Below, in pieces: positions 32,028-38,545 of a stretch of 38,545 bases of DNA. The DNA is taken from NCBI RefSeq assembly GCF_001418655.1, contig NZ_LIQZ01000302.1, positions 1 through 38,545 on the forward strand, read 5' to 3'. This DNA comes from Streptomyces phaeochromogenes (GTDB taxonomy: Bacteria; Actinomycetota; Actinomycetes; Streptomycetales; Streptomycetaceae). Each line of letters opens with the position of its first letter. The stretch's first letter is position 1. Position numbers and translations under genes: made by a program. The notes beneath the pieces are model-generated. The model saw only the letters and a program-made list of their open reading frames with translations, was not told the origin of the DNA and searched no databases.

Positions 32028-32432
32028 TTACTTACGAGGCTGGTCGCCCTTGTCGTCGCGCTCCGCGTTCTTCTCCTTGATGCGGACCGCTTCTTTGCGG
32101 ACCTCGGCCTGGGTGGCGCGCTCCTTCTGGAGCCACTCGGGACCCTCGGCCTTCAGCGCCTCGATCTGCTCCGTGGTGAGAGCCTCCGTGACACCGCCGC
32201 GCGCGAGCCCCGCGATGGAGACGCCCAGCTTCGCCGCGACGACCGGTCGGGGGTGCGGGCCGTTGCTTCGCAGGTCCTGCAGCCACTGCGGGGGGTCGGC
32301 CTGCAGTGCGGTGAGCTCGGATCGCGAGACGACACCCTCCTGGAACTCGGCGGGTGTGGCTTCGAGGTACACACCCAGTTTCTTGGCCGCGGTCGCGGGC
32401 TTCATCGTCTGGGTGTTCTGGTGCGACGTCAT
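32028..32432 (-). CDS. DUF5997 family protein
   Basis: A 134-residue basic protein of the actinobacterial family DUF5997. It contains two similar halves: residues 11-55 (KPATAAKKLGVYL ... PPQWLQDLR) and 62-105 (RPVVAAKLGVSIAGL ... GPEWLQKER), each with an AAKLGV helix and a closing P/G-x-x-WL motif, then a highly charged tail. The AAKLGVS element resembles the recognition part of a helix-turn-helix, but this is only resemblance. ATG 32432 has no ribosome-binding site and sits 7 bases after TACCCT, so a leaderless message is likely. It is divergent from the LysR-type effector-domain gene across only 58 bases, which suggests a functional pair. Confidence 0.88.
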   Translation of the reverse strand: MTSHQNTQTMKPATAAKKLGVYLEATPAEFQEGVVSRSELTALQADPPQWLQDLRSNGPHPRPVVAAKLGVSIAGLARGGVTEALTTEQIEALKAEGPEWLQKERATQAEVRKEAVRIKEKNAERDDKGDQPRK

Positions 32433-32490
32433 GGTGTCCAGGGTATCGAGCATGTGAACCACCGCCGACCACGCCGGGTAACCTGGCCAG
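32433..32490. promoter_or_regulatory. divergent leaderless-type promoters
   Basis: The whole 58-base gap holds two outward -10 boxes: TACCCT on the minus strand (32445-32440, 7 bases before ATG 32432) and TAACCT on the plus strand (32479-32484, 6 bases before GTG 32491). Neither start has a ribosome-binding site. The -35 regions necessarily overlap each other, so one bound protein could control both genes. Confidence 0.55.
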
Positions 32491-33273
32491 GTGACAGGCT
32501 CGGAAGATTCCCCTTCGTTCCGGCTCGCGTATGTCCCGGGAGTGACGCCCAGCAAGTGGGTGCGGATCTGGAACGAGCGGCTGCCCGACGTCCCCCTCAC
32601 CCTCCTCGCGGTGTCCCTCGCCGAGGTCTTCGACGCGCTGCGGCGCGGCGACGCCGACGCGGGATTCGTACGGCTGCCGGTCGACCGTACGGACCTCAGC
32701 GCGATCCCCCTCTACACCGAGACGACCGTCGTCGTGGTTCCCAAAGACCACGTCGTGGCGGCCGTCGACGAGGTGACCGCCGAGGACCTGGCGGACGACA
32801 TCGTGCTGCACCCCCTCGACGACACCCTCGACTGGGAGCAGCTGCCGGGCCGCCCCGCGATCGAGCGCCCCGCGACGACGGAGGACGCGATCGAACTCGT
32901 CGCGGCGGGGGTGGGACTCCTGGTGGTCCCGCAGTCGCTCGCCCGCCTCCACCACCGCAAGGACCTCACCTACCGGCCGGTCACAGACGCCCCCGAGTCG
33001 CGCGTCGCCCTGTCCTGGCCGGAGGACCGGACCACGGACCGGGTCGAGGACTTCATCGGCATCGTCCGCGGCCGGACCGTCAACAGCTCCCGGGGCCGTT
33101 CCGCGGCCCAGGCCGAGCCGAAGAGCAAGGGCTCCGAGAAAACGGACAAAGGCGCCGCTCGCCGGAAACCCGCCGCGGGCAAGGCAACGGGCAAGCCGAC
33201 CGGCAGGAACCCACGGAGCGGCTCCGGCGCCCCCAAGGGAACGAAGCGCGGAAAGCCCCGCCGCAAGTCCTAG
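32491..33273 (+). CDS. stand-alone LysR-type substrate-binding domain protein
   Basis: A 260-residue protein with a LysR effector-binding fold but no N-terminal helix-turn-helix. It begins directly with FRLAYVPGVTPSKWVRIWNERLPDVPLTLLAVSLAEVFDALRRGDADAGFVRLPVD, the start of the periplasmic-binding-protein-like domain. IPLYTETTVVVVPKDHVVA and GVGLLVVPQSLARL follow. The last 60 residues are a disordered Lys/Arg/Gly/Pro tail (SKGSEKTDKGAARRKPAAGKATGK onward) that could bind nucleic acid non-specifically. GTG 32491 is leaderless by spacing to TAACCT. No DNA-binding domain has been lost by frameshift upstream, since DUF5997 occupies that side. Pairing with DUF5997 is the best clue to its role. Confidence 0.9.
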   Translation: MTGSEDSPSFRLAYVPGVTPSKWVRIWNERLPDVPLTLLAVSLAEVFDALRRGDADAGFVRLPVDRTDLSAIPLYTETTVVVVPKDHVVAAVDEVTAEDLADDIVLHPLDDTLDWEQLPGRPAIERPATTEDAIELVAAGVGLLVVPQSLARLHHRKDLTYRPVTDAPESRVALSWPEDRTTDRVEDFIGIVRGRTVNSSRGRSAAQAEPKSKGSEKTDKGAARRKPAAGKATGKPTGRNPRSGSGAPKGTKRGKPRRKS

Positions 33274-33304
33274 CGACCGCGGGGGCCGACGAGTCTCGCG
33301 GGCT

Positions 33305-33347
33305 ACTCCCGGCGGCGTATGCGCCGGGATGATCCGGCCCATACGGT
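33305..33347 (+). promoter_or_regulatory. promoter of the NarL-type kinase gene with shared 17-bp element
   Basis: ACTCCCGGCGGCGTATG (33305-33321) lies 37 bases (start to start) upstream of the -10 box TACGGT (33342-33347), which is 6 bases before GTG 33354, so the transcript is probably leaderless. The element also forms an inverted repeat TCCCGGCG-N7-CGCCGGGA (33307-33329). The same element at the same spacing precedes the ABC gene at 35358. Confidence 0.6.
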
Positions 33348-33353
33348 GATGAC

Positions 33354-34616
33354 GTGACGAGCTTCGACGGACTGGTGGAGCGTGCGCGATCCCTGTCGCC
33401 GCCGACCGCGGATCTGCTGGTGGTCGCCGTGGTCGGGCTGTTCACGGCGTCCGACGCCGCGTCCAACGACCCCGACTACCAGCAGGCGGACGGACTCACC
33501 TGGCTGCTGCTCGCGATCTCCCTGACCGCACTCGTGTGGCGCCGACGGTGGCCGGTCCCGGTCGCGGTCGTCACGGGCGCCGCCTGCGCGGGCTGGGCGC
33601 TGCACGGGCACATCGGGGAGCTGCTCAACCTGCCGGTGATCGTCGCTCTGTACACCGTCGCGGTGCTGGGCGACCGGCGGCGCACCCTGTGGACCGGGCT
33701 CGTCGCGTCCCTCGTCTCGGGCGCGGTCGCGCTGCGGGTGGGGCGTGACGTGGCCAACCCGCAGGGGCTGCCCCTGCTGGAGATGATCTGGCCGCTGGTG
33801 CCCCTGCTCCTCGGCGAAGTCATCCGTATGCGGCGGCAGTTGATGGACGAGTACGCGGCCCGGGCCGTCCGCGCGGAGGAGGAGCGGGAGCGGGAGGCGG
33901 CGCGCCGGGTGCACGAGGAGCGCCTGCGCATCGCCCGCGAACTGCACGACATCGTCGCGCACACGGTGACCGCGATGACGGTGCAGGCCGGAGTGGCTCT
34001 CGACGCCCTCGACACCCGTCCCGAGGTCTCCCGGCGGGCGATGCGGCAGGTACGTGACTCGGGCAAGGAGGCCGTGGGAGAACTGCGGGCCACCGTCACC
34101 GTGCTGCGCGACCATGACGGCGAGTCCACGGCACCTGCTCCCGGACTTGCCCAACTGCCCGAGCTGGTCGGCCGGTTCACCGACAGCGGAGTGGAGGCGA
34201 CGCTGCGCCAGGACGGCACGGCGGACGGGCTCTCGCCGATGGTCGAGCTGGCGGCGTACCGCATCGTGCAGGAGGCGCTGACCAATGTGGTCAAGCACTC
34301 CGGCGCACGCCACGCGGCGGTCTCGGTCGCCCGGCACGGCGACCGGCTGTGCGTGGAGATCGCGGACGACGGACGCCCCTCGCGGACCGAACCACCTTCG
34401 CAGCCCGGACCAACCCCGCAGCCCAGGCCCCCTTCGTCGGTCGGACCACCGTCCCCGCCGGCGGCCGAAGGCTTCGGGCTCGTCGGCATGCGGGAGCGGG
34501 CCGCCGCGGTCGGTGGCAGCATCGAGTACGGTCCGGCGCCCGGCGGCGGCTTCCGGGTACGGGCCGTACTCCCGGTCGTACTCCCGGCCGAGGCGCTCCA
34601 TGGAGGGCGGCCATGA
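33354..34616 (+). CDS. NarL-class sensor histidine kinase (HisKA_3)
   Basis: Membrane kinase of 420 residues. About five hydrophobic segments lie between 19 and 157, then a charged coiled coil (160-195). The HisKA_3 dimerisation box RIARELHDIVAHTVTAMTVQ has His198. The ATP-binding domain follows with YRIVQEALTNVVKHSGA, the D-box IADDG at 336-340 and GFGLVGMRERAAAVGGSIEYGPAPGGGF. Between D-box and G-box, in the ATP lid, sits a 31-residue proline-rich insertion (341-371), longer than in most relatives. GTG 33354 has no ribosome-binding site and is probably leaderless. Its stop overlaps the response-regulator ATG (ATGA). Together with the following regulator, ABC transporter and esterase it forms one apparent regulon. 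Confidence 0.93.
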   Translation: MTSFDGLVERARSLSPPTADLLVVAVVGLFTASDAASNDPDYQQADGLTWLLLAISLTALVWRRRWPVPVAVVTGAACAGWALHGHIGELLNLPVIVALYTVAVLGDRRRTLWTGLVASLVSGAVALRVGRDVANPQGLPLLEMIWPLVPLLLGEVIRMRRQLMDEYAARAVRAEEEREREAARRVHEERLRIARELHDIVAHTVTAMTVQAGVALDALDTRPEVSRRAMRQVRDSGKEAVGELRATVTVLRDHDGESTAPAPGLAQLPELVGRFTDSGVEATLRQDGTADGLSPMVELAAYRIVQEALTNVVKHSGARHAAVSVARHGDRLCVEIADDGRPSRTEPPSQPGPTPQPRPPSSVGPPSPPAAEGFGLVGMRERAAAVGGSIEYGPAPGGGFRVRAVLPVVLPAEALHGGRP

Positions 34617-35281
34617 CCGTACGCGTGGTGCTCGCCGACGACCAGACCGTCGTACGGGCCGGATTCCGGGCCCTCTTGGACCTGACCGACGACCTGGTGG
34701 TGGTCGCGGAGGCGGCCGACGGGACACAGGCCGTCGCGGCGGTCCGGCTGACCCGGCCGGACGTGGTGCTGATGGACATCCGCATGCCCGGCGTCGACGG
34801 CATCGAGGCCACCCGCCGCATCGCCGCCGACCGCACCCTCGACGCCGTACGCGTCGTCATGCTCACCACCTACCAGGTCGACGCGTACGTCTTCGAGGCG
34901 CTGCGGCACGGCGCCGCGGGCTTTCTGCTGAAGGACATCGAACCGGACGGGCTGCGCGCGGCCATCCGTACCGTCGCGGCCGGACAGAGCCTCCTCGCAC
35001 CGGCGGTCACGCGGTCCGTCGTCGAGGAGTTCGCCCGGCTGAAGGCCCCGGAGACGGCGGGCGCCGAGCGGCTGGCCGCGCTCACCGACCGGGAGCGCGA
35101 GGTGATGGCCCTGGTCGCCGCCGGACTGAGCAACGAGGAGATCGGCCGGCGGCTGATCATGAGCCCGTTGACCGCGAAGACCCACGTCAGCCGGGCGATG
35201 ACCAAGCTGGGAGCGCGGGACCGGGCGCAGCTGGTCGTGCTGGCGTACGAGACGGGGCTGGTCCGGGCGGGGGAGCGGTGA
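34613..35281 (+). CDS. NarL/LuxR-family response regulator
   Basis: DNA-binding response regulator of 222 residues, cognate to the preceding kinase. The receiver has Asp9/Asp10, phospho-acceptor Asp55 (VVLMDIRMPG), LTTYQ switch and Lys in FLLKDI. The C-terminal LuxR-type helix-turn-helix spans about 152-215 (LTDREREVMALVAAGLSNEEIGRRLIMSPLTAKTHVSRAMTKLG). ATG 34613 overlaps the kinase stop. The palindrome and the shared element just downstream (35285-35324) and before the kinase gene are its most likely binding sites, which would give autoregulation plus control of the transporter; that is inference. Confidence 0.94.
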   Translation: MTVRVVLADDQTVVRAGFRALLDLTDDLVVVAEAADGTQAVAAVRLTRPDVVLMDIRMPGVDGIEATRRIAADRTLDAVRVVMLTTYQVDAYVFEALRHGAAGFLLKDIEPDGLRAAIRTVAAGQSLLAPAVTRSVVEEFARLKAPETAGAERLAALTDREREVMALVAAGLSNEEIGRRLIMSPLTAKTHVSRAMTKLGARDRAQLVVLAYETGLVRAGER

Positions 35282-35284
35282 GGG

Positions 35285-35300
35285 TACTCCCGCGGGAGTA
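35285..35300. promoter_or_regulatory. perfect 16-bp palindrome, candidate response-regulator operator
   Basis: TACTCCCGCGGGAGTA is a perfect palindrome four bases after the response-regulator stop and 60 bases upstream of the ABC gene -10 box. Its half-site ACTCCCG recurs at 35308 and at 33305, in front of both transcription units of this cluster. Confidence 0.6.
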
Positions 35301-35307
35301 GCGGCCG

Positions 35308-35350
35308 ACTCCCGGCGGCGGATGTCCGGAGCGTCGCCGCTCCCTACCGT
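35308..35350 (+). promoter_or_regulatory. promoter of the ABC exporter genes with shared 17-bp element
   Basis: ACTCCCGGCGGCGGATG (35308-35324) matches the kinase-promoter element at 16 of 17 positions and again lies exactly 37 bases upstream of the -10 box, here TACCGT (35345-35350). ATG 35358 follows 7 bases later without a ribosome-binding site, indicating leaderless transcription. Confidence 0.6.
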
Positions 35351-35357
35351 CGAAGGC

Positions 35358-36308
35358 ATGATCGAGGCACGCGAACTCACCAAGAGGTACGGCGACAGGA
35401 CCGCCGTCGACCAGCTGTCCTTCACGGTCCGGCCCGGCCGGGTGACCGGCTTCCTCGGCCCGAACGGCGCCGGAAAATCCACCACCATGCGCCTGATCCT
35501 CGGCCTGGACGCGCCCACTTCGGGCTCCGTCACGGTCGGCGGGAAGCCCTACGCCGAACTGCCCGCACCCTTGCGTGCCGTCGGTTCGCTGCTGGACGCG
35601 AAAGGCGCGCACGGCGGGCGTTCGGCGTACCGGCACCTGGCCGGGCTCGCGGCGAGCAACCGAATCCCGCGCCGCCGCGTCGACGAGGTGCTGGACCTGA
35701 CCGGTCTGACCGAGGTCGCCGGACGCCGGTTCAGCGGCTTCTCGCTCGGCATGGGCCAACGGCTCGGTATCGCCGCCGCGTTGCTCGGAGACCCGGAGGT
35801 GCTGATCCTCGACGAGCCGGTGAACGGGCTCGACACCGAGGGCATCCGCTGGATCCGCGGCCTGATGAAGTCCCTTGCCGCGCAGGGCCGTACGGTCTTC
35901 CTCTCCAGCCATCTGATGAGCGAGATGGAGCTGACCGCCGACCATCTGATCGTCATCGGACGCGGCCGTCTCCTCGCCGACACCACGATGCGTGACTTCA
36001 TCGAGACCAACTCCCGCGCGCATACGCTCGTCCGCTCTCCGGAACCCGAGAAGCTGCGGGGCCTGCTGGAGGCGAAGGGCGCCGACGTCCGTCTCGACGC
36101 GCGCGGCGGCTGGCGCGTGGACGGTCCCGACGCCGCGGCCATCGGCGACCTGGCCCGCGACCACGGACTCGCGATCCATGAACTCACCCCCGCCCACTCC
36201 TCGTTGGAGGAGGTCTACACGGCCCTGTCCCAGGACTCGGCCGAGTACCGGACGCACGCGGTCCAGAGCCCGCACGCAGTCCGGAGCAGCCGGAAGGAGA
36301 AGGTCTGA
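35358..36308 (+). CDS. ABC exporter ATP-binding protein (DrrA/CcmA-like)
   Basis: ATPase of an export-type ABC transporter, 316 residues. Walker A GPNGAGKST is at 34-42, signature SLGMGQR at 129-135, Walker B VLILDEP at 148-154, and a SSHLMSEME switch region. The signature has Leu-Gly-Met instead of the usual Ser-Gly-Gly, a variant typical of this antibiotic/bacitracin-exporter-like subfamily. A C-terminal domain of about 90 residues (RSPEPEKLRGLLEAKGADVRLDARGGWRVDG, then SLEEVYTAL) is also typical. ATG 35358 is chosen for its 7-base spacing to TACCGT. The stop overlaps the permease ATG (TGATG). Likely role: removal of a toxic compound sensed by the adjacent two-component system; the substrate is unknown. 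Confidence 0.93.
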   Translation: MIEARELTKRYGDRTAVDQLSFTVRPGRVTGFLGPNGAGKSTTMRLILGLDAPTSGSVTVGGKPYAELPAPLRAVGSLLDAKGAHGGRSAYRHLAGLAASNRIPRRRVDEVLDLTGLTEVAGRRFSGFSLGMGQRLGIAAALLGDPEVLILDEPVNGLDTEGIRWIRGLMKSLAAQGRTVFLSSHLMSEMELTADHLIVIGRGRLLADTTMRDFIETNSRAHTLVRSPEPEKLRGLLEAKGADVRLDARGGWRVDGPDAAAIGDLARDHGLAIHELTPAHSSLEEVYTALSQDSAEYRTHAVQSPHAVRSSRKEKV

Positions 36309-37081
36309 TGGCGCCCACGACGCTCACCACCGCCCGGGCCGGCTTCCCGGGGGCCCTCGCCCACGAGTGGATCAAGTTCAACAGCGTGCGCTCCACGGTC
36401 TGGACGACCCTCGCGACCGCCGTCGTACCCGTGCTGGGCGCGGTGTTCGTGGCCGCGACCGAGAGCCTGCAGCCGGACGACACGGTGCTCGGCGGGAGCC
36501 TCACCGCCTCCGTTCCCGCCCAGATGCTGGCCGCGGTGGTCGGTGCCCTGCTGATCACGGGGGAGTACGGCAGCGGCACGGTCCGGACCACCTTCGCCGC
36601 CAACCCGCGCCGAGCCACCGTGCTCGCCGCGAAGGCCACCCTGATCGCGGCCCTGATGTACGTCCTGGCACTGGTCTCCTGCACCCTCGCCTACCTGATC
36701 GGCGGCGCGATGCTCGACGACGGCCGGTACGCCCAGGGCGAGCCGCTGCCCGCCCTGTTCGGCATCGCCGCCTCCTTCGCCGTCGCCGGGCTCCTCGGCC
36801 TCGCGGTGGGCACCCTCGTACGCCACTCCGCGGGAGCCGTCACCACCGTCATCGGCGTCCTGCTCCTGCCCTCCCTACTCGGCCCGCTCTTCGGCGACGC
36901 CCAGCGCTGGATCGCGGGCGTCTCCCCGACGAGCGCCCTGGAGAAGCTGATCCAGACCTCGGACGCGACCGCGGAGACCGTCGGCAGCCTCGGCCCCTGG
37001 CCGTCCCTGCTCCTGGTGACGGGCTACACGGCGGCCCTGCTCCTGCTCGCGACCGGGGCACTGCGCGGACGTGACGTCTGA
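36308..37081 (+). CDS. ABC exporter permease
   Basis: Membrane subunit of the exporter, 257 residues with six hydrophobic segments. The cytoplasmic N-terminus has the ALAHEWIKFNSVRSTVWTTL motif seen at the start of ABC-2-type permeases of this class. A coupling region follows in ITGEYGSGTVRTTFAANPRRATVLAAKA. The Arg-Gly-Arg-Asp-Val C-terminus is also typical. It is translationally coupled to the ATPase by TGATG. With one ATPase and one permease gene, the transporter should assemble as two of each. The esterase gene follows after 19 bases. Confidence 0.92.
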   Translation: MAPTTLTTARAGFPGALAHEWIKFNSVRSTVWTTLATAVVPVLGAVFVAATESLQPDDTVLGGSLTASVPAQMLAAVVGALLITGEYGSGTVRTTFAANPRRATVLAAKATLIAALMYVLALVSCTLAYLIGGAMLDDGRYAQGEPLPALFGIAASFAVAGLLGLAVGTLVRHSAGAVTTVIGVLLLPSLLGPLFGDAQRWIAGVSPTSALEKLIQTSDATAETVGSLGPWPSLLLVTGYTAALLLLATGALRGRDV

Positions 37082-37100
37082 CAGGAACGGAGGAACGCTC

Positions 37101-38147
37101 ATGCCTTGGAGCGCCGCTCGCCTACGCGCCCTGCTCGCCCTGGTGGTCGCCGACCTCCTGCTGCTGGCCGCGGTGTCCGCGACGTGTGCGGAGGCGACCG
37201 TTTCCGCCCCGCACGGCGCCCGGATCATCGCGGAGGAAGAAGCCGGTGAGCGCCTGGTCGATCTCACGGTGGACTCGCCCGCGCTGGGCCGTACCGCGAA
37301 GGTGCGCCTGCTGACCCCGGACGGCTGGGAGGGGCGACGGCCCGGCGAGACCTGGCCGACCCTGTATCTGCTGGTCGGCGGCGACGGCAACTACAAGGCC
37401 TGGACCGAGGATTACGACGCTCATCTCCAGGAGCTGCCCGACCTGCGGGACGTACTGGTCGTGATGCCGGAGATGCCGTTGTTCGGCTTCTACAGCGACT
37501 GGTTCAACAGTGGTGAGGGCGGGCCGCCGGCGGTCGAGACCTTCCATCTCAGGGAGGTACGCCCTCTTCTGGAGCGCAGCTATGGAGCGGGCGTCCGGCG
37601 CGTGGCCGCGGGGGAGTCGCAGGGCGGGTTCGGTGCCTTGTCCTACGCGGCGCGCCACCCCGGGCTGTTCCGGGCGGTGGCGAGCTACAGCGGTTTCGTG
37701 CATCCGCTGCGCCATCCGCACGCGGTGCGGGCCGCGATGACGTACCTGTGCCTGGACTGGACGGCGTTGTGGGGCGATCCGGTCGCCCAGCGGGCCAACT
37801 GGCAGGCCCACGACCCCTATTACCTGGCCGACCGGCTGCGCACCACCCCGGTCCACCTCTCCGGCGGCGACGGCACGGCAGGCGTCCTCGATCCGCCCGG
37901 CACACCACCGGACGTGGAGATCCCGGGACTTGAGGACCCTGCCGACCCGTTCCCCGAGGACGCGATCTCCCCCACGGAGACCCTCATGCAACGCCAGTCC
38001 CGGTCCCTGGCCACCCGCCTGGCGTCCGTCGGGGCTCCGGTGACCACTCACTTCTATGCCGGGACGCACTCGCCCGCGTACTGGAAACGTGAGCTGTACC
38101 GCTCGCTCCCGATGCTGCTGCGTGGCCTGGGGTTCCGGCACCGGTGA
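37101..38147 (+). CDS. secreted esterase (alpha/beta hydrolase, esterase D / antigen-85-like)
   Basis: Exported alpha/beta hydrolase of the PF00756 esterase family, 348 residues. A signal peptide covers about 1-33 (LRALLALVVADLLLLAAVSATCA). The body shows TWPTLYLLVGGDGNYKAWTED, the nucleophile elbow AGESQGGFGALSYAARHP with Ser173, and a C-terminal YAGTHSPAYWKREL with the likely catalytic His323. An Asp or Glu completes the triad in the intervening segment. ATG 37101 follows GGAGG at 7 bases; an upstream ATG at 37071 would bury the signal peptide behind charged residues. It is probably cotranscribed with the exporter. It might modify or release the exported molecule, or act on cell-wall lipids like mycolyltransferase relatives; neither is shown. 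Confidence 0.88.
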   Translation: MPWSAARLRALLALVVADLLLLAAVSATCAEATVSAPHGARIIAEEEAGERLVDLTVDSPALGRTAKVRLLTPDGWEGRRPGETWPTLYLLVGGDGNYKAWTEDYDAHLQELPDLRDVLVVMPEMPLFGFYSDWFNSGEGGPPAVETFHLREVRPLLERSYGAGVRRVAAGESQGGFGALSYAARHPGLFRAVASYSGFVHPLRHPHAVRAAMTYLCLDWTALWGDPVAQRANWQAHDPYYLADRLRTTPVHLSGGDGTAGVLDPPGTPPDVEIPGLEDPADPFPEDAISPTETLMQRQSRSLATRLASVGAPVTTHFYAGTHSPAYWKRELYRSLPMLLRGLGFRHR

Positions 38148-38162
38148 CCGTGACGCGCTGCC

Positions 38163-38471
38163 TCAGTCCTGCGGACGGGGCTGCCCGGAGTCCGGCTGCG
38201 TGGGGTGGGGTGCCGCGGAGGGCTGGGAACTGTCGGCCGGAGCAGCGCTCTTCGGGCCTACGGTCTCGCCCGGGATGACGGTCTCGCCAGGGATGACGCG
38301 GGGAGCCGTCTGCCCGTCCGCCCCGGCCGGCTCGTCCTTCGCCGCCGCGGCCTCGGCCTTGAGGATGCGGGCCGACTTGCCCGCCGAACGGGCCAGATCG
38401 GGGAGCTTCTTGGCGGCGAGGACGAGGATGACGACGACGAGGATGATGGCGACTTCACTCAGTCCGAACAT
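38163..38471 (-). CDS. tatA: TatA/TatE-family twin-arginine translocase subunit
   Basis: A 102-residue TatA-type protein. It has a short N-terminal MFGLSE with the conserved Phe-Gly, a single transmembrane helix about 6-20 (VAIILVVVILVLAA), a hinge, and an amphipathic helix KKLPDLARSAGKSARILKAEAAAAK. A long Pro/Ser/Gln-rich cytoplasmic tail follows, which is dispensable in relatives. TatA forms the transport pore for folded proteins. Streptomyces usually encode the main tatA next to tatC; no tatC is adjacent here, so this is likely a second copy. ATG 38471 follows AGGA at 6 bases. The tail carries a tandem VIPGET duplication. Its stop faces the esterase stop 15 bases away. Confidence 0.88.
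   Translation of the reverse strand: MFGLSEVAIILVVVILVLAAKKLPDLARSAGKSARILKAEAAAAKDEPAGADGQTAPRVIPGETVIPGETVGPKSAAPADSSQPSAAPHPTQPDSGQPRPQD
38261..38296. repeat. 18-bp tandem duplication in the tatA-type gene
   Basis: CGGTCTCGCCCGGGATGA (38261-38278) is repeated with one mismatch at 38279-38296 and encodes two copies of a six-residue VIPGET unit in the disordered tail. Confidence 0.85.
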
Positions 38472-38545
38472 TCGGGTCCTGCCTTCTTCTCTGCCCGGCC
38501 GGTCGCGGCACGGGCACTACGGGGACGGGGTGGTGCGGGGGCGGG

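Noticed and set aside
32491..33273. A complete LysR transcriptional regulator
   Set aside because: There is no helix-turn-helix before the effector domain, and the upstream DNA is a 58-base promoter gap followed by a divergent gene, so it is not a truncated annotation.
1..38545. CRISPR array, tRNA or rRNA gene, insertion sequence, prophage or integrase
   Set aside because: None of the tandem repeats has array-like spacing, and no transposase, integrase, cloverleaf or rRNA-like sequence was seen on reading both strands.

Overview
The window is chromosomal DNA from a high-GC actinomycete, almost certainly a Streptomyces. Three things point there: the very G+C-rich codon use with frequent GTG starts, the secreted enzymes (a streptogrisin-type protease, a GH10-CBM2 xylanase, a GH92 mannosidase), and families typical of the genus (DUF5997, DUF6624, Methyltransf_19, LAL-type LuxR regulator, a TatA paralogue). 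I see no tRNA, rRNA, CRISPR array, insertion sequence, integrase or prophage gene. It reads as ordinary accessory/core chromosome rich in regulators and exported enzymes.

Layout. 1-5.9 kb: a DUF6624 protein, a small unknown protein, a PaaX-type repressor, and divergent from it a four-gene NitT/TauT-type ABC importer operon (lipoprotein, two permeases, ATPase). 5.9-12.6 kb: a 1,005-residue LAL/LuxR regulator, then a tightly overlapping leftward operon. That operon encodes a receiver-domain/thioredoxin-reductase-like flavoprotein, a cyclic-nucleotide-binding-domain histidine kinase, a UBP-type zinc-finger protein, and the decayed start of a P-loop ATPase. 12.8-20.3 kb: a DUF1206 membrane protein, then secreted enzymes (GH92, S1 protease, GH10 xylanase, L,D-transpeptidase-like lipoprotein), with recognisable operators in front of the protease and xylanase. 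20.4-27.2 kb: an OmpR-type response regulator with its membrane kinase, small and secreted proteins, an Atu4866-domain protein, and a second OmpR-type regulator with a cytosolic PAS hybrid kinase. 27.5-33.3 kb: single genes (DUF4287, VOC protein, SAM methyltransferase, GNAT, LLM flavin oxidoreductase, ATPase), then a divergent pair of DUF5997 and a stand-alone LysR effector domain. 33.3-38.5 kb: a NarL-type two-component pair followed by an ABC exporter and a secreted esterase, probably one regulon; finally a TatA paralogue.

How they work together. Four sensor kinases lie within 25 kb, each next to a different kind of output: a redox flavoprotein, an OmpR regulator, an OmpR regulator beside a hybrid kinase, and a LuxR-type regulator with a transporter. 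The most unusual unit is the kinase / receiver-flavoprotein / UBP zinc-finger operon. There the phosphorylation target appears to be a flavoenzyme rather than a DNA-binding protein, and that enzyme lacks the thioredoxin-reductase cysteine pair. Two further points stand out. The kinase and ABC-transporter promoters at 33.3 and 35.3 kb share a 17-bp element (16 of 17 identical) at exactly the same distance from their -10 boxes. DUF5997 (two internal repeats) and a LysR effector domain without its DNA-binding half face each other across 58 bp with leaderless-type promoters.

All functions are assigned from motifs and remembered family features; no database search was run. Start codons were chosen from ribosome-binding sites, overlaps and -10 spacing as stated.
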